Shown here one piece after another: positions 16,123 to 24,337 of a stretch of DNA of 64,000 nucleotides. The notes under the pieces were generated by a model. That model saw nothing but the letters and a program-made list of their open reading frames with translations, did not search any database and had not been told where the DNA came from. This DNA is from Provencibacterium sp. (lineage in GTDB: Bacteria; Bacillota; Clostridia; Oscillospirales; Ruminococcaceae), in assembly GCA_022792175.1 (NCBI GenBank), contig JAAWAN010000022.1:124001-188000 (forward strand), written 5' to 3'. The position numbers were made by a program, and so were the translations under genes. Numbering within the stretch: the first letter of the stretch is position 1; every line of letters starts with the position of its first letter.

Positions 16123-17487
16123 AGTCAAAACCTCCTTTGGAACATCAGGATGCGGGTTTTTCAGATAATAGGCCTTTATCATGGCAGCGCGCGCCCTGCC
16201 TGTCCGGCGTTCGGCACGGATGCGCCGCATAACGCCATGCAGCAGGGATACCGGATAACAGGCATCGCAGAGAACGGCCTGCAGCGTCTCTCCCGCCATT
16301 TCCGGGGATAGGGGGCGCTCCCGGCTGCTTTTGCCGGCCGCTTCCTCCAGCAGCTCGGGCAGAAAAAGCGGTTCCTCCTCTTTTGAGAAGCAAAGCAGAT
16401 GCAGCCTTTGCTGGTGCGCCTGCAGATTGCGCAGAAAGCGGCTAAAAGTGTTTTGTCCGAAAAAACGTACCGACAGCCGGGAGGCATTGGGGGAGAGGGC
16501 AAGAAGGGTAAAGCCCATATCCGGCCGCAGCCGTGCCGCCCCATAGGCGGCCTCTTTTCCGCCGCACAGCGCTTTTGCCGCTTTTTGCAGCGGGAAAGAG
16601 GCTGTTTTGTTTTTCCCGGCAAGAAGGCCCAGAAACAGATCCTGATAGGCGCTCTCCCCGCTTCTTGCCCAGCAGAGAAGGGTTGTATCCCCCAGCTGGC
16701 AGAGGTGCTCCTTATCGGCCAGCAGAAGATTGAGCGCGGTTGTATAGGCAAAGGCGGCGTATCGCCCCACCGGGGCGTTGAGGCTCTGCTCCCGGCCATA
16801 GGAGCAAAAGGCGGGGGCGTTAAAGGAGACGAGCGCCGCCCCGCTCGGCTGTGCCCCCTCTACCCCCTTTACGGCCGGATGTACAGGCTGGACCGCATCC
16901 CGCTCCCCGGTCACCAGGCAGAGCGTTCTGGTGCCGCTGCGGGAGGTATCATAATAGCGCTGCCAAGCCTGCCGGATTTCCTCATTCTCCTGCAAGAACC
17001 GCCCGTTATGCCAGAATACGAGGTTGACGCCTGAAAGAATGCTGCAGCCCCTTTCCTGCAGGGCGGGATGCTGCAGCGCCTTTTCCGGCTCCCACTGTTC
17101 AAAAAAGGCAAGCAGGGCGGCTGCCGCCGGACAGGCGGCAGCCTGCAGAATCTGCTCATGCAGCGCCCGGCTGGCCGCAAAGCAGGCGCGGCTTCTCTGC
17201 GGCCTCCCCCTGTTGTCCGCGCCCAGCAGGTAGCTGGCATTATCCCAGAGAAAGTTCGGGGCAATGCCGAGCGTGCGCTTGACAGGCATGGGCAGCTCCA
17301 TCAGCCGCGGCGAGCAGCCCTCTTTTCCATCCGCCCGCTTTGTTTTCATGGTGGCCACCTGCTTTAGCCGGCCCCTTTCATCGATGCACAGCGCATAGGA
17401 GACCTTTGTTTCCCCCCAGCCCTGCCGGACAGCCCTTCCCGCCTTTTCCTGTGTTTCATAGTAATCCACCAGCGACTGCAGAATCAT
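15748..17487 (-). CDS. cas8c: Type I-C Cascade large subunit Cas8c (Csd1)
   Basis: This 579-residue protein is close to the usual Csd1 length. It begins MILQSLVDYYETQ and contains the family blocks NFLWDNASYLLG, LVTGERDAVQPVHPAVKGV, LVSFNAPAFCSYG and NTESTSIPYTLGRLFCELE. Cas8c recognises the PAM and helps recruit Cas3. The ATG overlaps the cas5 stop by 4 nt (ATGA), so translation is coupled. No frameshift or internal stop is seen. The 3' part also encodes Cas11c from an internal start (separate entry). No cas3 gene is present in the window, so target destruction by this complex is not explained locally. Confidence 0.93.
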   Translation of the reverse strand: MILQSLVDYYETQEKAGRAVRQGWGETKVSYALCIDERGRLKQVATMKTKRADGKEGCSPRLMELPMPVKRTLGIAPNFLWDNASYLLGADNRGRPQRSRACFAASRALHEQILQAAACPAAAALLAFFEQWEPEKALQHPALQERGCSILSGVNLVFWHNGRFLQENEEIRQAWQRYYDTSRSGTRTLCLVTGERDAVQPVHPAVKGVEGAQPSGAALVSFNAPAFCSYGREQSLNAPVGRYAAFAYTTALNLLLADKEHLCQLGDTTLLCWARSGESAYQDLFLGLLAGKNKTASFPLQKAAKALCGGKEAAYGAARLRPDMGFTLLALSPNASRLSVRFFGQNTFSRFLRNLQAHQQRLHLLCFSKEEEPLFLPELLEEAAGKSSRERPLSPEMAGETLQAVLCDACYPVSLLHGVMRRIRAERRTGRARAAMIKAYYLKNPHPDVPKEVLTVSLNTESTSIPYTLGRLFCELEGIQHAASPGAKSTIRDKYFTCASTTPGQVFPLLVNRAQRQLSLLEGEMRSQYDRQLSELADRLGEGYPARMNLPQQGAFQLGYYHQAQARRQKRGEGNGAAD

Positions 17488-18146
17488 CCTGCCACCTCCC
17501 CGCTCTCCCGCGTTGGTATCTGCAGTGTCCCATCCCGCAAAACCGCACGGAAAAACAGCGGATGGATGTTTTCCGGGTTTTGGTAGTCCATATCCCAGAG
17601 CATCAGCCCCAGCTGCCGCTCTCCCAGCAGCTCTGCCGGGCAGGGCGGCAGCTGCCTGCAGAGGTGAAATGCCGCCGGAAACTCCCGGCAGCCGAGGTAT
17701 GGCGTATGGTAGCACTGCCCGCGCTCGGCCCGCCGCCGGATAATCTCCGAAAACTTTCCTGCGCTGTCGTCTGGCCCTGCCCTTTCTGTCAGCTCAAAAT
17801 GCGCGTCGATCACATAGCGTACATCCCGCAGAATCAGGGAGGAGCGCTGCTGCACATTTTCTGAAGCGGCCAGATACAGCGGCCCCTCTCTCTGCTCCAT
17901 CACGCTGCGGGCGGTATGCGCGCTGATAACTGCGCGCACCTCATTCCTGCGCAGGTTCATATATCGTATCGGTGCGCGGACATGGATGCGCTCCACCACC
18001 CACCGCATTCCCGGCTGCCAGTAAACGGCCTCCAATATCCCCCGCGCTGCCGACGGCGTCATCACCTCATAGCTCACCCGCTCCGCCTTCAGCTCCGGCC
18101 GCGTGAAGCAGGCATATTTCCCGCTGATTTCCAGCCGCAGGGGCAT
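17484..18146 (-). CDS. cas5c: Type I-C Cas5c (Cas5d), crRNA-processing Cascade subunit
   Basis: This 220-residue protein has the Cas5 opening LRLEISGKYACFTRPELKAE and SYEVMTPSAARGILEAVYW, then NVQQRSSLILRDVRYVIDAH and PYLGCREFPA. In type I-C, Cas5 replaces Cas6 and cuts the pre-crRNA at the repeat. The gene starts at 18146 with AAAAAGGAGG 9 nt upstream, only 33 bp after the asnB stop, and no promoter or terminator is visible between them. In normal I-C loci cas3 lies directly upstream; here a polysaccharide gene does. Cas5, Cas8c and Cas7 are coupled by overlaps. Confidence 0.92.
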   Translation of the reverse strand: MPLRLEISGKYACFTRPELKAERVSYEVMTPSAARGILEAVYWQPGMRWVVERIHVRAPIRYMNLRRNEVRAVISAHTARSVMEQREGPLYLAASENVQQRSSLILRDVRYVIDAHFELTERAGPDDSAGKFSEIIRRRAERGQCYHTPYLGCREFPAAFHLCRQLPPCPAELLGERQLGLMLWDMDYQNPENIHPLFFRAVLRDGTLQIPTRESGEVAG

Positions 18147-18179
18147 GCCGGGCGCCTCCTTTTTATATCCGAACGCTCT

Positions 18180-20102
18180 TTACCCCGCCGCGGAGGCATC
18201 GAGCATCTCCCGGTAATGCCGGGCCTTGTCATGAAACTGTCTCTGCCAAAGCTCCAGGCAGAGCATTCCCCATATATTGCGGCCAAACTTTGACTCGTTG
18301 TTTATCTTTTCCAAAACCTTCCGGTTATCAATAAACTCTCTGCCCTTTGCCCGTTCGCTGGAAAGGATATCTGCGATATAGTCGTGCGCCTCATTTTTGG
18401 CCCACTCGGTAAAGGGGGTGGTGAAGCCCATCTTATCCTTGCGTTCCATAATGGAAGCGGGCAGCTCCTCGCGCATGGCATGGCGCAGAACATGCTTCAT
18501 GTTCCCGTTTTTAAACTTTACATTTGCCGGTATGGTTGCCGCAAACTCCACCAGCTCATGATCCAGGAAGGGAACGCGGGATTCCAGCCCATGCGCCATG
18601 CTCATCCGGTCCTCCACCTGCAGCAGCGCAGGGAGCAGGGTCTTAAAGTCCAGGTGGGTCATCCGGTCAAAGTAGGATTTTTCCTCCACATTCCGGGCGG
18701 CAAAAATCTCGCGGTAGGTGATATAGGGGTCATAGTCCGAAAGGTTTTCCCAGCGGATGCAGTCGGCTATTTTGGGAGCGCGGTTAATCAGGCTCAGATA
18801 GCGCTTATCCGGGTCATCAAACAGGCCGCTGCTCCAGAATTCGCGGAGCATGGGCTTGTAGCTGCGCAGGCTGACCAGATTGGGGATGATGGATTCATAG
18901 GTGACGATATAGTCTCCCGTATCCGCCGTTCCCTCAATGGCGCCCTTGATGCACTGCTCAAAATAGGCGACAAGATAACGGGTGTAGCCGCCGAAAATTT
19001 CATCTCCCCCCTGCCCGCCGAGCACGACCTTGCGGTGGCGCGCTGCGAGAGAAGAGATCATATACTGCGAAAAGGAGCCGGGGCCTGCAACCGGGCAGTC
19101 GAGATGATAAACGACCCGTTCAATCTGGTTTAAAAAGTCATCCGAGGTGATTTCCAGCTCCTCCAGGCGAAAGCCCTTCGCCTTTGCCAGCTCCTTCGCA
19201 TAGGCGCTCTCGTCATAGGCCCGGCCCATCCGGCTGAATTTTCCGGTAAAGCCCATAAATTCCCCTTCAGGAAGAACTTGGCAGGCGAGCGAAGCGATGA
19301 TGGAGGAATCCACGCCGCCGCTGACATAGCCGCCGACCGGCACATCGCTGCGGACATGGTAGCGCACCGAGCGGCGAAAGCACTCCCGCAGCCGCTCTTC
19401 AAAATATTTTTCCGTGTGGTTCAAATCCAGATGATAGTAGACCTGCCAATACCGCCGCTCCCGGCATACCCCCCTCTCCACCGTCAGCCGGTGGGCGGGC
19501 TTGAGCTCCCGGATACCCTCAAACATGGTATTGCCATTGAGGCAGAACTGGAACATGAGATATTCCTGAAAGCCCTTCTGGTCGGTTTTTACCGCAGGCA
19601 AAAACGGCAGAAGCGCCTTCATTTCGGAGGCAAAATAGAATACGCCCTCCTGAACCGTATAGTAAAAGGGCTTAATGCCAAACCGATCCCGCGCGCAGAA
19701 CAGCCGCTGCTTTTCCTCATCCCACAGGGCGAAGGCAAACATACCTGTCAGATGGCTGACACAGTCCTCCCCCCACTTGCGGTAGGCATGCAGAATCACC
19801 TCGGTGTCGCTGGTGGTTCTGCAGGATACGCCCAGCTCGGCGCGCAGCTCGATAAAATTGTAGATTTCCCCGTTAAAACAAATCCAGTTGCCGCCCTCAT
19901 CCGCCATCGGCTGGGCGCCGCCTGCAATATCGATAATGCTGAGCCTGCGGTGCGCCAGTCCCGCCACTCCCGATGGATGGGTCCATATCCCCTCCCCGTC
20001 CGGCCCGCGATGCGCCTGCAGCTCGTTCATGACCTCCATCGCGCGCTGCAGGCGCGGTATCTGCCTCAAATCCAGGCTAACGGCCCCTGCGATTGAGCAC
20101 AC
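18180..20102 (-). CDS. Glutamine-dependent amidotransferase, asparagine synthase (AsnB) family
   Basis: This 640-residue protein has an N-terminal Ntn glutaminase domain with the nucleophile Cys2 (MCSIAGAVS), AHRGPDGEG, LAHRRLSIID and FNGEIYNF. The synthetase domain follows, with GYVSGGVDSSI (ATP pyrophosphatase loop) near residue 265 and HGLESRVPFLDHELVE. It could make asparagine. Its position directly after five genes for a diacetamido-uronic acid instead suggests a WbpS-like role, turning the uronic acid carboxylate of the polysaccharide precursor into an amide. It ends 33 bp before cas5. Confidence 0.88.
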   Translation of the reverse strand: MCSIAGAVSLDLRQIPRLQRAMEVMNELQAHRGPDGEGIWTHPSGVAGLAHRRLSIIDIAGGAQPMADEGGNWICFNGEIYNFIELRAELGVSCRTTSDTEVILHAYRKWGEDCVSHLTGMFAFALWDEEKQRLFCARDRFGIKPFYYTVQEGVFYFASEMKALLPFLPAVKTDQKGFQEYLMFQFCLNGNTMFEGIRELKPAHRLTVERGVCRERRYWQVYYHLDLNHTEKYFEERLRECFRRSVRYHVRSDVPVGGYVSGGVDSSIIASLACQVLPEGEFMGFTGKFSRMGRAYDESAYAKELAKAKGFRLEELEITSDDFLNQIERVVYHLDCPVAGPGSFSQYMISSLAARHRKVVLGGQGGDEIFGGYTRYLVAYFEQCIKGAIEGTADTGDYIVTYESIIPNLVSLRSYKPMLREFWSSGLFDDPDKRYLSLINRAPKIADCIRWENLSDYDPYITYREIFAARNVEEKSYFDRMTHLDFKTLLPALLQVEDRMSMAHGLESRVPFLDHELVEFAATIPANVKFKNGNMKHVLRHAMREELPASIMERKDKMGFTTPFTEWAKNEAHDYIADILSSERAKGREFIDNRKVLEKINNESKFGRNIWGMLCLELWQRQFHDKARHYREMLDASAAG

Positions 20103-20177
20103 TGATTTTTCCCCCTTTTTCTGCCGGCCTCTTTTGCAGCCGGGCCTTTAGGGCACCCTGCCATATGGCAAAACGCC

Positions 20178-21242
20178 TCATTTTTTAAAATCCATCGTGC
20201 TGCACTGCGCCATTGGCAGGCGGATGCGCTCCCCGGTCGCTGCGGCCTGGTAGATGGCAAGCACCAGCTCGAGCGCCCGGCGGCCGGCTGCAGCATCCAC
20301 ATAAGGCGCGCGTCCGGTGCGGATGGCATCGATGACATCCGCATAAAGCGGCGTGTGGCCGTAACCATAAACGTTCGGCGGGTCCTCATAAAATTCCTTC
20401 ATCACCGTTTCCGGATCATCCAGCCCATCGGCGAAGCGCCACTCCTCAATCCGGTTGACCGATTTTCCGCCCGCCTTGACCGCCGCGCTCTCTCCGAAAA
20501 GATAGAGCGTTTCCTCCAGGTTTTTCGGGTAGATATCTGTCGTGCCCTCAATGATGCCGAAGGCCCCGTTTTTAAAGCGGACCAGCGCCAGCCCGAGGTC
20601 CTCCGCCTCTATATAAGGGTGGCAGAGGTTGGCGGTGACCCCCATGACCTCCTCTACCTCGTCGCCCATCATCCAGCGCAGCAGATCGATATTGTGGATG
20701 CACTGGTTCATCAGCGCGCCTCCATCCTGCTCCCAGGTACCGCGCCAAGGAGCCTGCGTGTAGTACTCCTTCCCGCGGTTCCAGCGGATATGGGCGGTGC
20801 CATAAAACAGCCGGCCAAAGCGCCCGTCTTCCAGTGCCTGACGGATTTTGGCAATCGAGCGGTTAAAGCGGTTCTGGTGGCAGGCGCAGACTGCCACCCC
20901 CTTCCTCTTCGCCGCCGCTATAATCGCGTCAGCATCCGCCAAAGAGAGGGCGATGGGCTTTTCGATAATCACATGGCAGCCGGCCTCGATGCAGTCCAGC
21001 GCAATGGCGGCATGCTTTCCGCTCTCGGTTGCAATGGCAACCAGCTCGGGCTTCAGCTCCTCGAGGGCCTGATGATAGTCGGTATAGCGCTTTACCTGCG
21101 GACCCAATGAAAATTTTTCGCACTTTTCCTGCATGTGTCCTTCATCTATATCGCAAATGCCTGCGATCTGCAGGCCGTTGTTCTGCGCGGCGGCCAGATG
21201 GTTCACCGAAATCCGCCCGCAGCCAATCAACAGGTAGTTCAA
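20178..21242 (-). CDS. Gfo/Idh/MocA oxidoreductase, WbpB-like sugar-nucleotide C3 dehydrogenase
   Basis: This 354-residue NAD-dependent enzyme starts MNYLLIGCGRISVNHL (Rossmann loop) and has VIIEKPIALSLADAD with the EKP motif and CACHQNRFNRSI. These match the WbpB/WlbA group, which oxidises C3 of UDP-GlcNAc uronic acid. The start overlaps the stop of the epimerase gene (ATGA). With the neighbouring dehydrogenase, aminotransferase, acetyltransferase and epimerase it completes the pathway to UDP-2,3-diacetamido-2,3-dideoxy-mannuronic acid. Substrate assignment rests on family and on this five-gene context. Confidence 0.85.
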   Translation of the reverse strand: MNYLLIGCGRISVNHLAAAQNNGLQIAGICDIDEGHMQEKCEKFSLGPQVKRYTDYHQALEELKPELVAIATESGKHAAIALDCIEAGCHVIIEKPIALSLADADAIIAAAKRKGVAVCACHQNRFNRSIAKIRQALEDGRFGRLFYGTAHIRWNRGKEYYTQAPWRGTWEQDGGALMNQCIHNIDLLRWMMGDEVEEVMGVTANLCHPYIEAEDLGLALVRFKNGAFGIIEGTTDIYPKNLEETLYLFGESAAVKAGGKSVNRIEEWRFADGLDDPETVMKEFYEDPPNVYGYGHTPLYADVIDAIRTGRAPYVDAAAGRRALELVLAIYQAAATGERIRLPMAQCSTMDFKK

Positions 21243-22330
21243 TGCAGCTCCTCCTTTTCAATCAGCTCGGAAATTTTTTCGGCCGCGCGGCCATCCCCAT
21301 AGTGGTTGCGGTAGGCGGCGGGATCCGGCGCGGTATGTAAAACCTTCTCCAGCAGCTCCTCCTTCTCCGGCCGGCAAAGGAGGTTGTGCGCGCCTGTCAG
21401 CGTCTCCGTCCATTCGGTGCTGCCGCGCACGGTGATGCAGGGGGTATGCAGCAGGTAGGCCTCCTTTTGCAGCCCGCCCGAATCGGTGATCGCCTTTTTG
21501 GCATATTTGAGATAAAAGAGCATATCCAAATAGCCGACCGGATGCAGAAACACGATATTCCGGTAGCCTCTTTCAGCATAAACCGATTCCACCAGGCAGC
21601 GGGTTCGGGGATGCACTGGGAAAATCACCGGGAGATCCAGCTCCTCAAAGGCATCGAGAATGCGGCGGATGGTTTCGGCATTCTGCGTATTCTCCGCCCG
21701 GTGGATGGTTGCCAGATACCAGGCCTCCGGATCGGGGGCGGGAAAGAGCTTGCGCGCGCGGGAAAAATAGTAGGCGCGTTCATGCGCATCAATCAGCTGC
21801 GCATAATAGCGCACCGCATCGCACATGACATCCCCCACCTGGTAAACGCCGCGGATGATTCCCTCTTTGCGCAGGTTTTCGACCGCCGTATCGGTCGGGC
21901 AGAAGAGCAGCGAGGAGAGCCGGTCGGTCAGCGCCCGGTTCTGCTCCTCGGGCATGCGCATATCAAAGGAACGCAGCCCCGCCTCCACATGAATGACCGG
22001 GATGCACAGCTTGGAGGCGGCCAGTGCGCCGGCCAGCGTGGAGTTGGTATCCCCATAGCAGAGGAGGGCGGCGGGCTTTTCCTTTTCCAGCACCTCCTCT
22101 ATCCCTGTGAGCATGGCCGCCGTCTGCCGCGCATGGCTCCCCGAGCCGGCGCCCAGGTTATAGTCGGGCCGGGGAATATGCATCTCTTCAAAAAAAATGT
22201 CGGACATATCCGGGTCATAGTGCTGGCCGGTGTGTACTAATATTTCGGTGTGCCGCTCGCGCAGCACCCGGGAAACGGCGGCCGCCTTGATAAACTGCGG
22301 CCGCGCCCCGACAATCGTAACCAGTTTCAT
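21239..22330 (-). CDS. UDP-N-acetylglucosamine 2-epimerase family, WbpI-like
   Basis: This 363-residue enzyme has VTIVGARPQFIKAAAVSR, VHTGQHYDPDMSD, YGDTNSTLAGALAASK, VIHVEAGLRSFD, MPEEQNR and a late DSGGLQKEA block. These are the UDP-GlcNAc 2-epimerase signature. In this context the likely substrate is UDP-2,3-diacetamido-glucuronic acid (WbpI reaction) rather than plain UDP-GlcNAc; a WecB role is the alternative. I chose the ATG at 22330 because an ATG four codons earlier abuts the AAAGGA site with no spacing. Confidence 0.87.
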   Translation of the reverse strand: MKLVTIVGARPQFIKAAAVSRVLRERHTEILVHTGQHYDPDMSDIFFEEMHIPRPDYNLGAGSGSHARQTAAMLTGIEEVLEKEKPAALLCYGDTNSTLAGALAASKLCIPVIHVEAGLRSFDMRMPEEQNRALTDRLSSLLFCPTDTAVENLRKEGIIRGVYQVGDVMCDAVRYYAQLIDAHERAYYFSRARKLFPAPDPEAWYLATIHRAENTQNAETIRRILDAFEELDLPVIFPVHPRTRCLVESVYAERGYRNIVFLHPVGYLDMLFYLKYAKKAITDSGGLQKEAYLLHTPCITVRGSTEWTETLTGAHNLLCRPEKEELLEKVLHTAPDPAAYRNHYGDGRAAEKISELIEKEELH

Positions 22331-22360
22331 AGCTGTGGCCATTCCTTTCTGTAAAGCCGC

Positions 22361-23674
22361 CTAGAGCAGCTCGATGCGCGAACGGTCACGGACGTTTTTC
22401 ATCGCATTTTTGGTGTCGAAAACGGCGGCGGCATTCTTTGCAACCATCTCGTAATCCACCGTCGTGTGCGCGGCGGTGACGGCTACCAGATCATAGGAGG
22501 CGATAATATCCGCATCGATTTTTTCAATAGAGCGGCGCTTTTCTCCCTTATAGCGGTATTCGCTGATGAAGGGGTCGAAATAATCCACCTGCGCGCCGGT
22601 CTTTTCCAGCTGCTCGATGACGCGCAGCGCCGGGCTTTCGCGGTAATCATCAATATCCTGCTTATAGGCAACGCCGAGCACCAGCACCCGCGCGCCGCAC
22701 AGCGCCTTGCGGGAGCGGTTGAGAATCTTCCCCATGCGCTCCACGCAGTATTCCGGCATGCGGTCGTTGACCATGGCCGAGGCCTCTATCATTGAAGTGT
22801 GAAAACCATATTCCCGCGCCTTCCAGGAGAGGTAGTAGGGGTCGAGCGGGATGCAGTGCCCGCCGAGGCCCGGACCGGGATAAAAGGCCTGGAAGCCATA
22901 GGGCTTGGTTTTCGCCGCATCGATAACCTCCCAGATGTCAATATTCATCTCGTTGCAGAGGATGGCCAGCTCGTTGACCAGGCCGATATTGATGTTGCGG
23001 TAGGTGTTTTCGAGAATCTTTTCCATCTCGGCGACTGCCGGGGAGGATACCTCCGCCACATCCCCCTCCAATACCTGGCGGTACATGTGCGCGATTACCT
23101 TGACGGCATCCTCCCCAATCGCGCCGACCACCTTCGGGGTGTTCTTGGTTTTATAGAGGAGGTTGCCGGGGTCTACCCGCTCCGGCGAAAAGCCCAGATA
23201 GAAATCCTTTCCGCACTGCAGTCCGGAGCCCTTCTCGAGAATCGGCTTTACCAGCTCCTCGGTCGTTCCGGGATAGGTGGTCGATTCCAGGACTACCATC
23301 GTATCCGGCGTGAGGTGCCCCGCAATCATCGTCACGCTGTCGCGCACAAAGCTGATATCCGGCTGCTGGTGGCGGTCCAGCGGGGTGGGGACGCAGATGG
23401 CCACAAAATCCGCCTTTTCAATGAATGCGGGGTCGGTCGTGGCGCGCAACTGTCCGCTTTTTACCAGCGACTCCAGCTCCTGGTCCACCACATCGCCGAT
23501 ATAGTTGCGGCCGGCGTTGACCATATCCACCTTCTCCTGCTGCACATCAAAGCCAATCGTTTTAAAGCCCGCCTTCGCCTTTTCCACCGCCAGCGGCAGC
23601 CCCACATAGCCGAGCCCGACGACCGCAACCGTAATGCTGCGCTCATCAATCATCTGCATGAGCTTCTCTTTCAT
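22361..23674 (-). CDS. UDP-N-acetylglucosamine 6-dehydrogenase, WbpA-like
   Basis: This 437-residue NAD-dependent nucleotide-sugar dehydrogenase has AVVGLGYVGLPLAVEKAK, FVAICVPTPLDRHQQPD, LESTTYPGTTEE, GFSPERVDPGN and GPGLGGHCIPLDPYYLSW with the catalytic Cys. The GFSPERVDPGN and GGHCIPLDPYYL forms are typical of the UDP-GlcNAc/UDP-ManNAc dehydrogenase branch rather than UDP-glucose dehydrogenase. It would make UDP-GlcNAc uronic acid, the first step of the pathway built by this cluster. The start at 23674 follows AAAGGA by 7 nt. Confidence 0.9.
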   Translation of the reverse strand: MKEKLMQMIDERSITVAVVGLGYVGLPLAVEKAKAGFKTIGFDVQQEKVDMVNAGRNYIGDVVDQELESLVKSGQLRATTDPAFIEKADFVAICVPTPLDRHQQPDISFVRDSVTMIAGHLTPDTMVVLESTTYPGTTEELVKPILEKGSGLQCGKDFYLGFSPERVDPGNLLYKTKNTPKVVGAIGEDAVKVIAHMYRQVLEGDVAEVSSPAVAEMEKILENTYRNINIGLVNELAILCNEMNIDIWEVIDAAKTKPYGFQAFYPGPGLGGHCIPLDPYYLSWKAREYGFHTSMIEASAMVNDRMPEYCVERMGKILNRSRKALCGARVLVLGVAYKQDIDDYRESPALRVIEQLEKTGAQVDYFDPFISEYRYKGEKRRSIEKIDADIIASYDLVAVTAAHTTVDYEMVAKNAAAVFDTKNAMKNVRDRSRIELL

Positions 23675-23685
23675 ACCCATTTCCT

Positions 23686-24327
23686 TTAACCCATCCTTTC
23701 TTCAGGGAAACATCCTCCCGGCGTTTTGGGGAGCATCTCCGGCAGGCCGCAGTCCTCCAGCAGCCGGACCCCCTCCGCCGTTTTTTCATATTCCCGCCCG
23801 CAGGCAGGGCAGCGCGCACGGTTCTCTTCAAAAACCAGCTTAACGCCGCACTGGCAGACATAGCCCTGCACCCGGGCGGGATTGCCATAAGCCAGCGCAT
23901 AGTCCGGGATATCGCAGGTCACCACTGCGCCCGCGCCAATGAGCGCATAGCAGCCGATGCGGTGGCCGCAGACGATGGTCGCATTCGCGCCGATACTCGC
24001 CCCGCGGCCGATGGGGGTTGCGCGAAATTCCGTTTTCCGCTCGATAAACGCCCGCGGGTTGATAACGTTGGTAAACACGCAGGAGGGGCCGAGAAACACC
24101 CCATCCTCACAGATAACCCCGGTATAGACCGAAACATTGTTCTGAATCTTCACCTCATCCCCCAGCCGAACGCCCGGCGAGATGACGGCATTCTGCCCGA
24201 TCACGCAGTGCCTGCCGATTTCGCAGTTCGCCATAATATGGGAAAAATGCCAGATTTTCGTCCCCTCCCCAATCCGGCAGGGCAGGTCAATGCAGCTGGA
24301 AGCATGAGCGAAATAGTTTTTTTCCAT
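23686..24327 (-). CDS. Hexapeptide-repeat N-acetyltransferase, WbpD-like, with C-terminal zinc-ribbon-like tail
   Basis: This 213-residue protein shows left-handed beta-helix repeats (CEIGRHCVIGQNAVISPGV, GASIGANATIVCGHRIGCYA) and the WbpD/WlbB hallmarks KIWHFSHI, QNNVSVYTGV and TNVINPRAFIERKTEF. It would acetylate the 3-amino group of the UDP-sugar. The tail beyond residue 165 holds two Cys pairs (CQCG and CPACG about 17 residues apart), a zinc-ribbon-like feature that some WbpD relatives carry. It overlaps no neighbour and lies 10 bp after the aminotransferase stop. Confidence 0.87.
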   Translation of the reverse strand: MEKNYFAHASSCIDLPCRIGEGTKIWHFSHIMANCEIGRHCVIGQNAVISPGVRLGDEVKIQNNVSVYTGVICEDGVFLGPSCVFTNVINPRAFIERKTEFRATPIGRGASIGANATIVCGHRIGCYALIGAGAVVTCDIPDYALAYGNPARVQGYVCQCGVKLVFEENRARCPACGREYEKTAEGVRLLEDCGLPEMLPKTPGGCFPEERMG

Positions 24328-24337
24328 CGGCATTCCC

